Shown here in pieces: positions 1-14,700 of a DNA stretch of 64,000 nt. Origin of the DNA: Brachypodius melanocephalos (taxonomy: Eukaryota > Chordata > Aves > Passeriformes > Pycnonotidae); the NCBI GenBank assembly GCA_013398615.1, contig VZSR01003807.1, positions 10,481,816 to 10,545,815 on the forward strand, read 5' to 3'. The notes below the pieces were generated by a model. That model searched no databases, was not told the DNA's origin, and saw only the letters and a list, made by a program, of their open reading frames with translations. How positions within the stretch are numbered: the first letter of the stretch is position 1; the number at the start of each line of letters is the position of its first letter. The position numbers and the translations under genes are program-made.

Positions 1-2649
1 ACAAAAAGGAGGGTGAAGAGAAAACTGAGACTGCTAAAAAGTCAAACAATGTGGGCTTATAGTTAAATAGACAAACAAAACATTATTCTTGTTTGCCTAC
101 TTGTTTTATTGTTGCTGTTGTTGGGTTTTTAAAATTAATATTCGGCTCCAAATGAATGAAAGAGGGAATACATGAGAAAAAAGCAGCTGAGATAGAGATT
201 TGCATATGCAAAAAGTGTGGTTATTTCTGGAACTCTAACCAAAATCCACCAGTGTCTGAATGCCCTTTGTGTTTTGAAAAATCTCTCTCAGAAATCCTTG
301 TTTGTCAAGTTTGAGCCTTTAACCTGATTCTGTGATCACTATGAAAGCCCTGTGATTTGAGACCTAAGATGGGAAAATATGACATTCCCTCTAACTCTGG
401 TAGCACAAGCAGGTGCTGCTGCATAAATACCTTGAAATGTGTAATAGCAGTCTATGTCAAAGTTTTCAGAAATCTTTTGTATTAGGCCCAAATTTGCTTT
501 TCAGGCAGAGGGGGTAGGGTCAATTAGATGGAGATGCTTCCTGCTGGCTCGTGCTGTTGTCAGTCAGGTGATTGTATACAATATTTATGTTCACCTTACC
601 ACTTCTAATTACACCTTTCCTAGAAGCCATTGGATGCGCACTCGTTCAAGTGTTCTCTCTTGATTTGCCCCTGCAGAATAGGCTATGGTCCCCTACTTCA
701 TTATCCTGCATCTGATTTAATGATCTTAGTCTTTTATGAACCTTACAGGTTAAGATAAGTGCTGACTGGGTACTTACATATACCTTTTTCATTTTAATTT
801 TTAATCTTTAGTGGTGCAATGAGTGTGTATCCGCAAGCATCACGCTAGTCAGCATAAAAATATAAATAACACTCTAAGATTTCATGAACACATATCTCAG
901 TATTCTTTTAGCTGGTGGGATAAGCATGGTGAGCCCCTCGCTCCTTTTAGCTGCACATTTTTCTGAGGTTCAGTCATGTAATTTAGCTTGCAGTGGCCTG
1001 GGTTACAACAGTATCTATGATATTATCAGAATAGCTATTCTCACAGCTATATGGTTAACTGAGCAAATTAAGAAGCACTTGACCTGCCCTAATGATTTTT
1101 TTTTAGTATTACAGTCACAAAAGCCCATTTTTAAAACATGCTATTTATTTTCCTCTCACAGCTTCTGCATGGTGCCAAGTACATCAAAACAGCAAGGGAA
1201 AACTGGATATGCAGCAGGGAATGTAAAATAAGCAGGTACAAAGGCTATAAAAATGAGAAAATACTTAATAATCTTGGCAATTTTCAAAATTTTATGCACA
1301 GTAAGATATAATTTTGTTATAAATGGTTGATTTTCCCAAGCTGATTGTAAATTTTTGGTAGCTCTCCTACTTTCAAAGTTTTCAGTTCCAGGGTGGTGTA
1401 TACTTAAAATCCTATGCCTGATATGTCTCAAGATATTTGTGCCTAAAATTTTAATACATAAAAACTTTTATATGGGAAGAGGTTGCATACTTATTCCATT
1501 TGCCTTAATCCAACAAAGAAACTTGAGAAAAGAGAATTCATATTTTAGTAGTAACATAATGAATGAATGGGCTAAATTATTCATGGTCCTTCCATCCTTT
1601 GAAACAAAGTGAATTTTAGGAGGACATAACTGTTCTCAAGAAGGCAATCGATAAAAGAACAGACCTGTCAAACAAATACTTCATGTTAAATTATTCACTG
1701 TTCTCTAACATTTAATTAACAGAAGAACACAGTTGTCCTTGCTCGTGTCCAGTTATTGGAAACCATTATCTGTTCTCTACCACGTCTCGTCGCTCAGTTA
1801 AATACTGCAGAAGGATCTGTGCAGTGAGGCAGCTGGAGCCATCGATGTTTATTAATTCATGACTGGTGCTCAAAGCACTGACCACAGAACTAAAGCCATG
1901 AATTTGAGAAGGAGCTGCTCATCTATTATAGCTGGCCCCTAATGATTGTTTTGTTCTTGGCTCTGTGTTTCTGTTCTCTGTCTGCTGACTGATGGTGTAC
2001 TGCAAAAAGAGAAACCAGCATTTAGGAACAGTCCACCTGTCTGATTGCTTTTTGGATAATCCCTGTGATACTTTGTCACTGAACAAAATAGTTGGGTGTA
2101 TGGGCTGTAAATAAAGACCTTTCACTTCACACATTGCCAAGTTTGGGATTTTTGCTTCCCTAGAATTTGTTTTTCCTTTGTAAGTTAATCCTTATTTCTG
2201 TCACTTTGGGTTGACATCTATGGCAAATGAATTCCATTTCATCTCAACAATTTTTTTTCCAACAGATCTAATCTAAAAAGTCACAGTTTGAACTTGGGAC
2301 CATTTGCTTCTGAATTGCTGCAGAAATGACACATGCTCATTCTACACTGAGGAAAAAAATATTTAAAAGCCTGAAAAATATTGAGCCTCAGGCTACTTGT
2401 CCTTTATATATCTGATAGTAAACGAAAAAGACTTTAGGGGATGGTTCTTTCAGCTTTTGCAACAGACTGACAGTTAAAAGGGAAATAAACTAGAAAAAGA
2501 CTAGAAATATCTGGAACCAGGCTTGTGATATGTTTCAAAGAGGTACCATATTTAGGACAGTTGTGATGAAAGTTTACAGTTATGTGGTGACAGTTCAGCT
2601 AAGCAGGAAATATGACCTCTTCCTTTTATATCCTATACATAATATTTTT
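1..2649. other. no gene found
   Basis: AT-rich DNA; ORFs do not exceed about 115 codons and look random. The only item noted is a segment at 1841-1858 (ATCGATGTTTATTAATTC) that combines ONECUT-, forkhead- and homeodomain-like cores. Confidence 0.7.
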
Positions 2650-2688
2650 GTATTATTATTATTATTAATATTATTATTGTTGTTATTC
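2650..2688. repeat. ATT trinucleotide repeat
   Basis: ATT units with a central AAT break and TTG units at the right end; about 39 bases. Confidence 0.85.
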
Positions 2689-5600
2689 AGATACTTGTGC
2701 ACCTTAAAACCAGTGAAATTCACATTTCATTTGTGAGATAATCATGATTGTCTTTTAAGCTTATTTAATGCCTTTTTTTCAAAAACATATACATTACTAT
2801 TAGACATTAAAAATCACCTATAAAACCTCAATGTTTTACAAATGCAGTTAATATTTGTGGGCAAATGCAAGTTCTACTTCTGAATGGATGGCCTTCACTC
2901 TGTTTCCATGTGAACTGCCTAAACTCTTTCCAGAAGGAACTTGGCTATTACTTCCTAACATGATGTTTATTTAGTTTGGAAGATAGATGATGAAACAGCA
3001 GGTATGTTTGTTTTCATTAATAGCCATAGATTTTAAATTCAGAATAGACTGTTCTGTTATCTACTTGGGTTCCCAGTAGCACTGCTAAAATTTGAGTTAC
3101 TGCCTGGGTTCCTCTCTTATGACTGATATCTAAAACTGAAACATTTCTGAATGTGATTAAATCAGTACAGTCTCCTTCATTTGTCTTTAGCCATATTGGT
3201 AAGGTTGGGGGCAGAAAATCTTTAACTGCAAAGACATTTGTGTTTGCATTTTCTCTGGTTTTCATCTGCACCTATTCGCCCCTCTTGTTTTGACATGCTA
3301 ATCCTCTGCAGTGAACCGGCAGTGCAAAGATGCCACATTTCTTTAGAGATGTTGTCCCCAGGAAAGTTCCTCTCTGATGAAGCTGGACATGGCAGGATGA
3401 AGTGTAAATGCTGGCCGATTCAGACCACTTCATGAGCTCTTTGATATACCAGCTCAGAAAGCAATAAGCACTCTTGAAGGGCTGTGATGATTAATGGGCT
3501 TTTTCAGAAAGCTGAAAGTAAGGACTTCACCGTATCTCAACATGCAAAGGTGATTATGTATAAATAGAACATAAAAAATTCTCATCCTGTGACCTATACC
3601 AGGGTTGGTTTCCTTTTTCATCTGCCTCCAACACAACTCTGTAACATATCTAAGAGACTGGTACCAGAGTTTTGCTGCTGGTTCTTTCTGGGAAGCAGAT
3701 TTTAAGTGAAATACTGGACAGAATCCAATGAAGGTGCTTAGGAATGCTTGTGGTAGAGAGAGGTGGATTGCTATAAGGTGGCCTGGGATTTTTAAGAGAA
3801 TAATGGCTGAGCTGTAGAGGAAGCAGGAAGATGGAGAAGTATGAGAACAGTCTTTTTCATGTTGCACTGAAGCTGTTTTTGTGTCCTCACTAGCACTGTC
3901 GTTCAGGTGCTTCTGCAGACTGGCAGAGTAGAAATGTTAACTACTTGAACCTGAGCTGGAAGCTCATCAGTTTCATATTTGTGAAGGGTGAGGAGTCATT
4001 GTTTGCTCTCATCTCAGGCTGAAGCAGACTTTGATTGTGCCCCTTGGTGTTCACCTGGAAATGCCAGAGCTGGGACCCAACACCCCATCCCCAAAAGTGG
4101 GAGTGATTAAAATTTGGCTACACTGACCTCCCTGGGCTGATCTCTATAGGAGACTGTGAGCTCATGGGGGCACTTTATTAGTGAGGGGTTCCTGTTACCA
4201 GCACCTCTTTTATGATGTGTGAGGAAGTTATCACACCAGCAGGACAGCCCAAGAAGTGGGGTAACCTGTGACTGAGGATTTCTGAACACCATCTTAGACA
4301 GCTACTGCTGATGAGCTGTAACACGTTCACGAAGATGTTGATGTGGTACATATTTTATGCACAGCTCAAGCACTGGCAAATTCCCCAGGAGAGGGATTGT
4401 ATTTTAAATGTTTCCACTCACTCTATAGGGAAGGCATCAGTGTGCCCTCAAGCTAATCAGTGTGGATAGCTGAGGAATTTAATGCCCACAATGTACCAAA
4501 ATAGCTTCTTGCAGATCAGCTGTGGCACCAAACACATAGCCTTCATAAAGCAAAACATCTAACAAAGCTAGTGAGACTTTTCCCTATTTGAGAACAAGAG
4601 ATTGGGTTAAATGTGCAGCCACCAGCAAAATTAATCCCAAATTTTCAGGATAGGCTTATTGCGTTACACTGAAAAGTAGGTATTAAGATTTGGGTCCAGG
4701 CATAGGCAGAAAATATTCTGCACAGAGATACTGTTAGAATAAAACCTTTGGGTTTCTGAGGGCAACCAGCTTGTATTCTCTCAGGTAACTTCTAGGGACA
4801 GTGTCAGAAATTAGTAGAGAACATGGACCAGTCCTGGTAGTAAGCTACAGAATGAAAGGAGCCAGAATATACCATTGTCCTCAGGGCCAGGAATGGGCCC
4901 TGACACTCTTAAGTTTGATGGTAAGCTCAGGATAAGAATCTGTATCTCAAGATGCTTAAGGAAACTGCACGTTCAGAAAGCAAGCATGTCATGAAAATGT
5001 TTGAACAGACTGTTGTGAACTTTCTCAGTCTCAGGTTTTGCAAGATGAAAATACAGGTTTTATTAGTACTTCTGGGTTTTTTTTGTTGTTTTGTATCTCA
5101 GAATTTATGCAGAAAAGTGCATCTGAATGTCTTGCTGGGGATGTCGGGCCTTAAATTGAAGGGGTAGCAAACTGTAGTAAGTCTCTCTCTGGTTCTCAGT
5201 TGAATAGACTCAGTCACTCCTGTTTCTTACAGCTCTATTCTGCTTTCTTCACACTTATAGTGTTTATGACACCATGCTATTTCAAAGCACTTTGAAAGTA
5301 GGCATCCAAACTCTAATAGAAATTTAGCGGGGTTTTTTGTTGTTGTTGTGGGTTTTGTTTGTTTGTTTGTTTGTTTTATTCAAACTGTGTCAACCAGGTT
5401 TTAGCATGGGTGCTATGGCCTTCACAGTTCTTACTGCATTGGGATGGTGCACACTAATAATTGCTATGTATTGTATGATAGGACTAAAAATATTTTATTT
5501 ACCCACAGGAATAATTTTTGCCTTCACAGTTTAAGCTGTCTGTTTCTCCTGGCAAAGACTGATTAGGAAAACAAACAAATACTACATATGGGTTTTGAAA

Positions 5601-8600
5601 AACTTTACATCAAATGTACAAATCAGTTTAGCCTACTGTTGCAGTGCAAATATCTGGACATTAAACTGTAGTACTAAGAATAATTTTTGGTGAAATATCT
5701 ATAATTCACATAGATTTACCATTATACAGGTAATCTTTATTCATTATGAGGTCCAATTAACAAATGTAAACCAGTAGAATATTTTTCCTTCTTCTCACTG
5801 AACACCAAACATCGGGGGCCATTCTGTTTAATAGATAAATACAGAACAAAATAACCCAAGTTTAACCCCAAAGTTGTCCAGATAGTGTAATAATGCTCTA
5901 TTATGTGGTCACTTTCATTCAGAAGTGTTATTGAGGAGCCTGATGTTATCATGCAGCACTTCACAAGGACATTGCTCTGCCTGTTGACACCAGTCATATC
6001 TGCAGGTTGCACCAAAGTACTACAAAGGAGGACAGTTATAATGTGCTCATTATTGAATTCCTGAGCAGCTTTCAATGCATTGGTCTCTGGTGGGAGCTTT
6101 GGAAGGAATATCTCTCTTTAAGGCAGCCAGATTCCTAACTGAATACCTGCAAATAGAATTCCTCCTCAGCCTGATCTGGTGCTTGCAGTGGTGGTTTCTG
6201 CTGCTCTGCCCTCTTCTCTCACTGGGTGTGTGGAAGGGATCTTAATCACCAGGGCTCCTCTCAGGAAACCCACTAGAAGAGTGCATTCCCTGGAGCTGTT
6301 CTCTTTAGTATCTGAAAGTAGTTTTAGAGTGGAAGAAAGCCCACAAAGTGTACTGGCTTGTGATAACCAAACAATACCTAGCACCGAGAAAGATTTGTTT
6401 AAAATTCTACTTTGAACACATTGCACAATAGAATTTAGTAAATACATGTATGTGATGAAAGTAACTGCAGCTTGCTGTGCATTAAGTATTAGCTGCTTTT
6501 CAAACTCTTCAAACTATGTTTATTTTCTAAACAGTTTACTGCCTGCTCAGCTGGCTTTGTAGCAAACTCATCGTGCATCTGGTACAAGTTCACAAAATCA
6601 AGGAAATGGAAAGCTTGCACAACTGCACAGTCTTAGTCCTCTGCTGACTGTGAGACACATCAATTTAGCACTAATAGGCCAGCAAATATACAGAAAGGTA
6701 TTTTAGATTTTGGAAGATAATGTCCTCACTTGTCTGAATAGCAAAACCCAGTAATGCAAGTATTATCAAAGCTTGCTATGCCAAGCCACCTGCCCTTGTG
6801 TCACTGAACAGAGTAGGAAATGCTGGGTGTGAAGTGGATCACACTACAGTCAGTAGACTTATTCATCATCCACTTAAAAGACTTCACTCTCCATATCCTA
6901 TTTCCAAGTATCCTCTCCAGTATATTGTAAAACAGTGCTCACATGAGAATCTTGGTACTTCTGTCTGGATCCTCCTGCAGATTCAGAAGGTGAAGCTTAT
7001 AATGTGTAACACAGAGTGGAGGAGGGTGAAGAAGTGCTCTGAACAGCTGAAGCTCAGAGATGTTGGTAAGTAGGGATAAATTCCACCTCTTTTTGTCCCA
7101 GGGAGTGCCAAGGTACTATGAGTCTCAAAAGTAGTTCAGCTTCACTTACTTTTAGAAATATTTTACTCTGTTTTTTATAGAAAAGTCACTTAAAACCTAC
7201 TAGTTACAGCTATTACTGTATTCACAGAACACATGTTTCAAGGTGAATCAAAAATGGCAGGATGTCAAACAACCTAACAAACAGATACATTTTAAGATAG
7301 TAAAGAAAAAGAAATACTATTTTATTATGACCAATTAAACCCTGAAACTGTCACAGGATATGAGGCTGTCACCTCCACTAAAGTCTCCTTCTACTGCTTT
7401 AGAAGTTTTGGGAGCTTAGGCATATTTTTAACAAATACCTTATGCATCTCAGTTTCCCTAATTGTTACTGTCTTTCCTGACTGCAAAGGGAAAACCACAT
7501 GAAAGAAAATAATGAAAGATTCTAAGGAAATGTCTGAAGTTCTTTTGGAAACTAACAGAAAAGTTCTGAAAAGGAAATTGCCTCTGCCAGGCATCAAATT
7601 GGTGAGCAAGTTTGCCCCTTTTTAGGCCCAAGCAGGACATGAAAAGTTTTCAGATGCTGATTCAAGGGAAGAAGGGAGGTGAAGTGATCTGTTAGCGGCT
7701 GCACAGGGGGAGATAGTGACTGGCTCCGAGGCACACATAAGCCAGCTGAAACAAAACAGAGTCTCACCTACTCCCACCTATCCTGAAGGTGGAAGTAGCA
7801 GGATAAAGCCAAATTTACTGAGGCTGGGACAGAAAGATGAAAGCTGAGGTAAAGATCTTTTGTTTGCTTAAGCCTCAGCCCTTTACTCTGTGTTTGAGTG
7901 AATAATGATTTGTTTTGGAGAAGCTGGCTTGGGGTCACTTCAATTCATCTGCTGTTGTAGCTCTTGGAAGAAAAGGCATATTGATGGCAAACACAGTTGG
8001 GTCTGTCAGTTGAACATGAGTAGTAAATGAGAGATTGCCGCCAGGATTTCCAGTCTGAGAGTGGTAGGACCATATGGCTCTATCCACAAAAAGTTGAAGG
8101 TAACAAACCTCTTCTCAGGAAAGTGTGCTTGAGAGGTATGAAAAGGCACTTCAGTACTGTTTATCTGTAGTTGCAACTAGTCCTACAATTCTTTCAGTTT
8201 AATAAAGCAGAATATTCTCTACTGGAAATCCTTTCCTCTAATTTAAGCAAACTAAAAAAGAACAAACATTTACTTAAAAATGTGTAAAACGCTATCATCT
8301 TTGGTTCCCTGCCAACAGTTGATGTGCTCAACAAATGATCCAGAACTAGCACATCCCAGTTCAGTGCTTAAAAAGGAATATTTGGGAGATATGTTAGTCT
8401 ATGTGGTTTTGTTCCGAATAGCTGGACTTCTGCTCACATGGTTTAAAAATATTTGAAGAACTATAATTTCCAGTAGCCTTAAAAGACTGAATATTTAAAT
8501 TTTTTAAAGGATATTTTCTTCTTTTCATTTTTTTTAAAGCATGACCTGTAAACAGCTAGTAGGCAGTACTGATTGCATGTTCCAGTTAATGGAATGCTCC

Positions 8601-10684
8601 TGAAATCAGAGACCTGCCCTGCAGGCAGGGGTGGGTGTGTGGCCCAGGAAACTTTGAGATCACCTTTTTTAATGGCTCAAGATAGAGGTTCAAAATGACA
8701 AGCAGGGGAGTCTTATTTTGTATGCGTCAATAAAGAGGAAGAATGTTGAGTCCTCATTAACATGCATGAGGCATTACAAAAACTAACAGCAAAATTGGTT
8801 TCAGTTTGCTTTAAAATTTGTGTTATTCATTGACTGCTAGAAGGCCACAGACAGGACATGGTGTGAAGGAAAAGGCAAGCTGTTCACCCCAGTGTTATTT
8901 TCATATTAGTAGTCCAAAGGGCCTTTCTTTTTCGATTATTAAAGAATGAAGATTTGATCTTATTTTGCTAACTTTGAGCTATACAGTCTGTTTCACTGAG
9001 TCTGGAAATGCACTGTTGTTCTTTTCTTGATAAATGACCTGTAAGTAAATGTTTAAACTGGAACATACAGGGATAGAAAATCATATTTAATGTTATTGCA
9101 GATTCATCAGTGTATGTCTCTACTTCAGGCCTGATATACCAGATAGCAGATTTTTCTTTCCTTTGAAGGGAGGAAGTGGGATGTAAGAAACAGGAAAAAT
9201 ATTTTTCCACTGAAATAAGTGTCAGAGTTCATGATTAATGTTTAATCTGAAAAAATATTTAACTGCCTCACAAAGGAAATGTTCTATGGTCTGCCTAGAA
9301 TTAATGTCTTATCACCTTTACAGAGAGGAAAGCCTGCAGACCTTAAAGTACAAATGATGCCATGGAATAGTAAAAGAAGTAAGTAATCCTGAGAATAATA
9401 AATCTGTAAAATTCATTCTACAGATACGTTTTGTGTTCTTTCTTTTGGTTTCAAGTGCCATATGGTGGGAGCTTTAACAGAGGTTCTTGCTGCTGAAGCT
9501 TTTTTAAGGGCTATGTGTGTAAATATATATTGTCGGAATCTCCACTATGGCATGACTTGATAATGGAATACCTCCTTCAGGTCCACTTAATTTACTGAAA
9601 TATTATCTTTCTCCATTCCTCAGCCAGGTTTGGCTGAGTCATCAGCTCTAAATCCAAGAGTCACTGGATATGGGGGCAGTTCAGGACATACCCACATGTA
9701 CATGCAGGTATTTCTGGGCTAATCATTTACTGAAATAAAAGAGTTGTAATGATGTCCTTTGTTATGCACCTGGTTTGATACGGGCATAGGACTTCAGCAC
9801 CTTCATCCAGACATTTCACTGGTGTTGAGAGTTTTCTCAGCCGAAAAAATATGTGGAGATTGCTCTGGAACCGTCAGTGGCACCTGGGATAGGTCCAAGT
9901 TGCGACCTAATGTCAGCTCCTAGACAAAGCCAGCTGTTTGAAGGTCCTTTCTGGAAGGCTGTGGAGCTGTTCTGCCCGTCATCTGTCTCTGACTTCCTGA
10001 AACTCTCTGTCAGGGAGCAAAAGACATTTTTCAAAACACAAACGTGATTTTAGAATAAGAGTCTTGAAACTTTATACTCTAAAAATTTTCAGCTAAATGC
10101 AAAATCTGCCATTGGAATTTTTTTAACGCATATAGTAAGATATGTAAGAAAAGAACATTAGGAAAGTTAGACCCAAGCTTACTGCAAAAACTTTGTCCCA
10201 TATTCATCTCAAAGGACAGTGTAGGAACTGAAGAACGTCTGTTGTACCTGTCTGTAGCAATCAAGCAACTAACATCCCTGCAGCATGAAAATTGCTGGTT
10301 TAGTCCTGATTTGAGAAGCTGAATCATTATTTAGACCCATCTGTCTGGGACTTGATCAAATCAAAATAACTAGGACTGCCTTCAGAATAAATGTATCTCT
10401 TATCACCTCAAATACATATAGACTTCCTTTTGGACTCTCAAGATAAAATTCTTGGAGTGTTTAATCATTTGACCTTGCTTTAAATAGGAGTGAGGCATCT
10501 AATACCTTTGAACTGAAAGCTCTGAAGTCCTGGGTCACAATGTGTTTCTACTCTCTTTCTTTAGCACTGATGTACACGACTGCTCATTTAATTTTTCCTC
10601 ATATCGAGGAACCCCATGGTCAATCCAGGGTTTTGTCTAATCTCATCTTTCTCCTACTGGACTAGACAAGATCAATACAGTAGC
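2689..10684. other. no gene found
   Basis: Apart from the TTTG microsatellite at 5333 I see only short random ORFs (up to 137 codons at 3454-3867, minus, with no recognisable domain). No CR1 remnant is recognisable. Confidence 0.65.
5333..5378. repeat. TTG/TTTG microsatellite
   Basis: TTG units, a short GGG break, then four GTTT units. Simple sequence. Confidence 0.85.
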
Positions 10685-10757
10685 TTTTTTATATTTTATT
10701 TTCTGTTTGTTTGTTTTGGTTTTGTGGTTTTTTTGTTTGTTTTGTTTTTTTTTTTTT
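10685..10757. repeat. T-rich tract with TTTG units
   Basis: A poly-T and TTTG/TTTTG mixture ending in a run of 15 T's. Low-complexity sequence; similar to the tract at 63541. Confidence 0.88.
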
Positions 10758-11081
10758 AGTTAACCTAATTTTCTGCAATTAAAAAAATTCCAAAGTCAAA
10801 TAACTAATTGAAAAAGTGCATTTTCTCTTCCCCTTCACCTTTTTTTTAATAACTTCAGGCTCTGCTAATGATAGATTATGCTATCCTTGTCCTTTTCCAT
10901 TCTAGAACTAGTTTAGAATAGCAAAAGAAATCTTTTTTTTTTGCACATCTCACTCTTAATTCCTCTTTGTCATACATCTCAGTTTTGGTGTGACACTGTG
11001 ATAAAATTAAACAGTGAAAGAGGATATTTTCTGTGCAGTGTTTGGACTGCAGACATACCCAAGATAAACCCAAGATAGGAT

Positions 11082-11113
11082 TGGGGTGGGGTTTTTTTGG
11101 GGTTTTTTTTTGG
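11082..11113. repeat. G/T homopolymer-alternating tract
   Basis: Alternating runs of four G's and six to eight T's. Confidence 0.8.
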
Positions 11114-11710
11114 TCCCTTAGCTGCAGTGCTATAGGATATAATTTGGGAAGCCACCTGTCTACTCTCCTTCATTTTGTTTATGTCATAAGTTGAAATAAT
11201 GACCCCTAGACAACTCTTTTTCCTTCTCTTTCTAACTCAACATTTAACCAGAGTCTTTCCATAAGACCATCCTGTAGTCAGCTCTTGTGCTTTTTTGGTG
11301 GCCCAGAAAGGTCACGAAAAATTTCTTGAATGTCTTCTTCCAGACTTGGAGGCTTATCACAAATGTTTGAGAACTGACTGATAATTTGCTGGGTTTGGGT
11401 TTTATAAATTTATTTTGAAACCCTGGTGGTATCATTCTGCCCCAGAATTCTTTCTCAGTAAGAGGGACAGAACAGTAAGTAGAATAAGGTAGAAAGTAGG
11501 AAGAGGTACACAGATATCAGGCCAATCTTAATGTTCTGTCAGGGGGTGGGAACTTCACCTCTATCTGCCCTGGGCAGACACCAGCTGAACAGCCATTATG
11601 TGCTGGGCAGGATGACCAGCTGTGGAGCATCATGTAAAGCTTTTCAGTCACTGTATAGGCTGTTGACCAAAACTAATTTCCTTAAAAATTTTCATAGAGG
11701 TTCTCCATCT

Positions 11711-11762
11711 TGGAGGGAAATTATTCTCCATTTTCTCATGGAGGGAAACAATTCTCCGTTTT
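11711..11762 (+). repeat. local tandem duplication, 28-base period
   Basis: Two 24-base units (11711-11734 and 11739-11762) are identical except for three positions; both read tggagggaaa, two or three variable bases, then attctcc. The spacing between them is four bases. A minisatellite seed with two copies. Confidence 0.85.
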
Positions 11763-14700
11763 TATTTGCCAGTATGATGGCAACAAAAATTCTGATTCCT
11801 CCTTACCAAATAAAGAAATGATAGGTTAAAGCACACAAAAAACTAAAAATCAAGATATTTTTAAAGTTATCACATCTTTTTCTGGTGTCTTTTTGGGAAT
11901 AAAGAGACATATGAGTTAAATAAAGTACGAACAGTTTTCTGTCCAGTTGCTTCCACTGATGGGATCAAAATGGGTGCATGTTGACTTTTCTGCTTTCTTT
12001 CCCCTGTCTCTTTCAATCGTAGTTTCAATTGGATGCCTTTCGCAATTTCACAGTTCTATTTGTGATATTTCAACATAGAGAAAGGGTGATCCATTAGATC
12101 ATTTCAGCCCTTGAAGGAATGCCATTTTCTGGTAGTTGAAGTAGGGTTAATTAAAAAACTGCATCTTTCTGTAGGGTGGTAAAGTGCACGATTGTTTACA
12201 GGGACTTGGGGGAGAGGTGAACTTCAAAGCAACACTTTGTTCAGAGAAGAAAATCTGCCTATGTGGACAGGTCCTGTCAGAATGTGGGGCTTGTGGCTTA
12301 AAGTCAGCAGAATGGACATGACCCTATTGTGGGACACAAAAGTGAGGGGACTGAGCCTCTTCCTCCCTCAAGGGTGGGGAAAAGGAAGGCCTTTTTTCCG
12401 CCTGAATTTTGAAAGTATTATTTCTTTTTATTAAATGATTTGAACATTTAAAATATTCTGAACAGTATTCTTTTTTCCTTGTTTTTCTTTCCCGCTTGCC
12501 TGCTTCATATATCTGCCCAGCTGTGGTAGTAAATATGATAAGGTATTTTAACAGTCATCAGTGAATTACTTACTTCCACTTTGATCTAAGAGCATAGTTG
12601 CAGAAAGTAATCACAGCTTCACATTTTGGTGCAGTGTCATATTTCCTTATAGGTTTTGATACATCATTGACTTAGTTACATATCTCATTTCTCTGGTTTA
12701 TAAACTAATTGTCTGTTTCTTGGGATGAAGCAGATCATCCTTTAAAAAAATCTGACATAAGCTGTAGTGTGATACTCTCTGTGTGTCTTGATGCAGTTGT
12801 GATGAAAGAGCTACACTCTGCTAATTAACAAAATTTCTGGCTGGACACAGAGTGCTTTGGAGATGCTCCCTCTGCTTGTACATTCTCCCTCTGTCACAAA
12901 AGGTCCCTCATGAAATAATGTGTCACAATCTGCCTTTTGGTACACCATGTAAAATCGAAACTTTTCTTAAATTTCTGACATAAAAGGGTTCCATTGATTT
13001 GAGAGTTCAGAATAGAGTTTTGAACCTAAAGACACATTATTGAACTGAATGCAACTGAATCAGAAGTTGACTTTTCTGTGAAATCAGAAACTGCTCAGTA
13101 TTTAAAAGGGAACCTAGGAGAAATGTCTGGATAATATTTTCTTTTTTCCCCATAAAATACTGTGGGCTTTATATCATTACAAATTAGCCACTACAAAACT
13201 GTGTGACAATTAGGGGTAGAAATTCTCTTTTGGTGTTTTGGTCTCTCAGGGCCCACAGCCAGTGGACCCTTTAAAATATGAAGGAGTTTCAGTTTGTACT
13301 GTAGCATAGAATGACGATAAAAATAATAAACTAGAATATATATACAATTTGCTCTTTATTCCTGAGTTGATTAGATTTCTAAAGCCAGAAAGAATAATTA
13401 ATCTGACCCAGTGGAGAACAAGGCCATTTAATGTCACTTGGTAATGACGACATGATTTTCAATAACTTGCATTTCAGAAAAAGACATAATACACTAAATA
13501 TAAAGACTTTGAAGAGATACCTAATTTACCACAGATCAAAAAGGATTGGTTTTGGGTATTCCCTGCTGAAAAGTTTGGAAATTTGGAAAAAAATGGGTAA
13601 TTTCCATTCAGGAATGCAAAGTACCTAGGTTTCCTCTTCTTCCCCTGTTGATTTCATGTACATTGCAGAAGGTATCAGCAAAAAGTTGCCTCTGCACCCC
13701 CCACCCCCCAAAAAACCAACCCACATTAAAAACCTTGATAAAAGAGCAATGATAATTTTAGACTGAAATAATTTTGCTGAACTTCAGTCTGGAACACCTA
13801 CGTAAGAATGACTTCTTAGCTGTTGTTATCACTGAAGATATCAATTTAGGACAGAAGTACTAACCTAATTTTTGCTAGAAGAAATATGAATGTCTGCATG
13901 GCAATCTGCTTGCAAAGTGTTTTCAGAGTGAGCAGGGGAATTTTAGGGTTAAATAAAGGAAATGAATGCTCTCATTTATTAAGAATCATCAAAACCTCTT
14001 TTTGCTGTTGCACATATCAGAGAATTTCACCAATAAGCATTTTAGCAACAGACGCACACATTTTCATGTCATGACCTTTGACATGACTCAATGTTTTATG
14101 ATGTTGAATTGAAGTTACAAATTCTTATCCATGTTTTCATGAATGTTTACTATTGAGAACCTTATCAGGGAAAAATCAAAAGTTTTCCAGTATGTCATAT
14201 GCCTAGACTGGGATAGTCCTCAAGGTTTTAGTGCTCACTGATGTTCTGCATTTTCACATTTATTAGAATGTGATACCCAGGGTTAATTAAAGTAAATGAA
14301 GTTAAAGCATTGTACATGCAGTTGTCCTTTTATCTTTCTTTCCTGCATTTTTAAAAACGTGTTTGTTCATGTTCATCCTACCATCAGCAAAGTCATAATG
14401 TATGTGGTGTTCAACAGTTTTCCACCTGTGCTTCCCTACATATCAATGCTGTGACATGGGACTGCAATGTAATGTAAGTTTTGTTGTAGTAAGTGTGTGT
14501 ATATATGTACAACCATTAATTGCTTTGGAACCTTCATAAAGGTGCTTCAGTCATCACCAGAGGACATTTTCAGTGGTGCTGGCTAAGTCCTCCTGTCTGA
14601 GTGCCAGTCACACTTCTGAAAAATGATAAGTAATGTTACACAATCTTAAATACATGAAATAAAGATGCCATCACCCACAGCTCATCTTCCAGTCTTGTAG

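Noticed and set aside
12554..12590. Possible 12-base microexon on the minus strand (acceptor, four codons, GTAAGT)
   Set aside because: It rests on two short words only; such pairs are frequent in AT-rich DNA.
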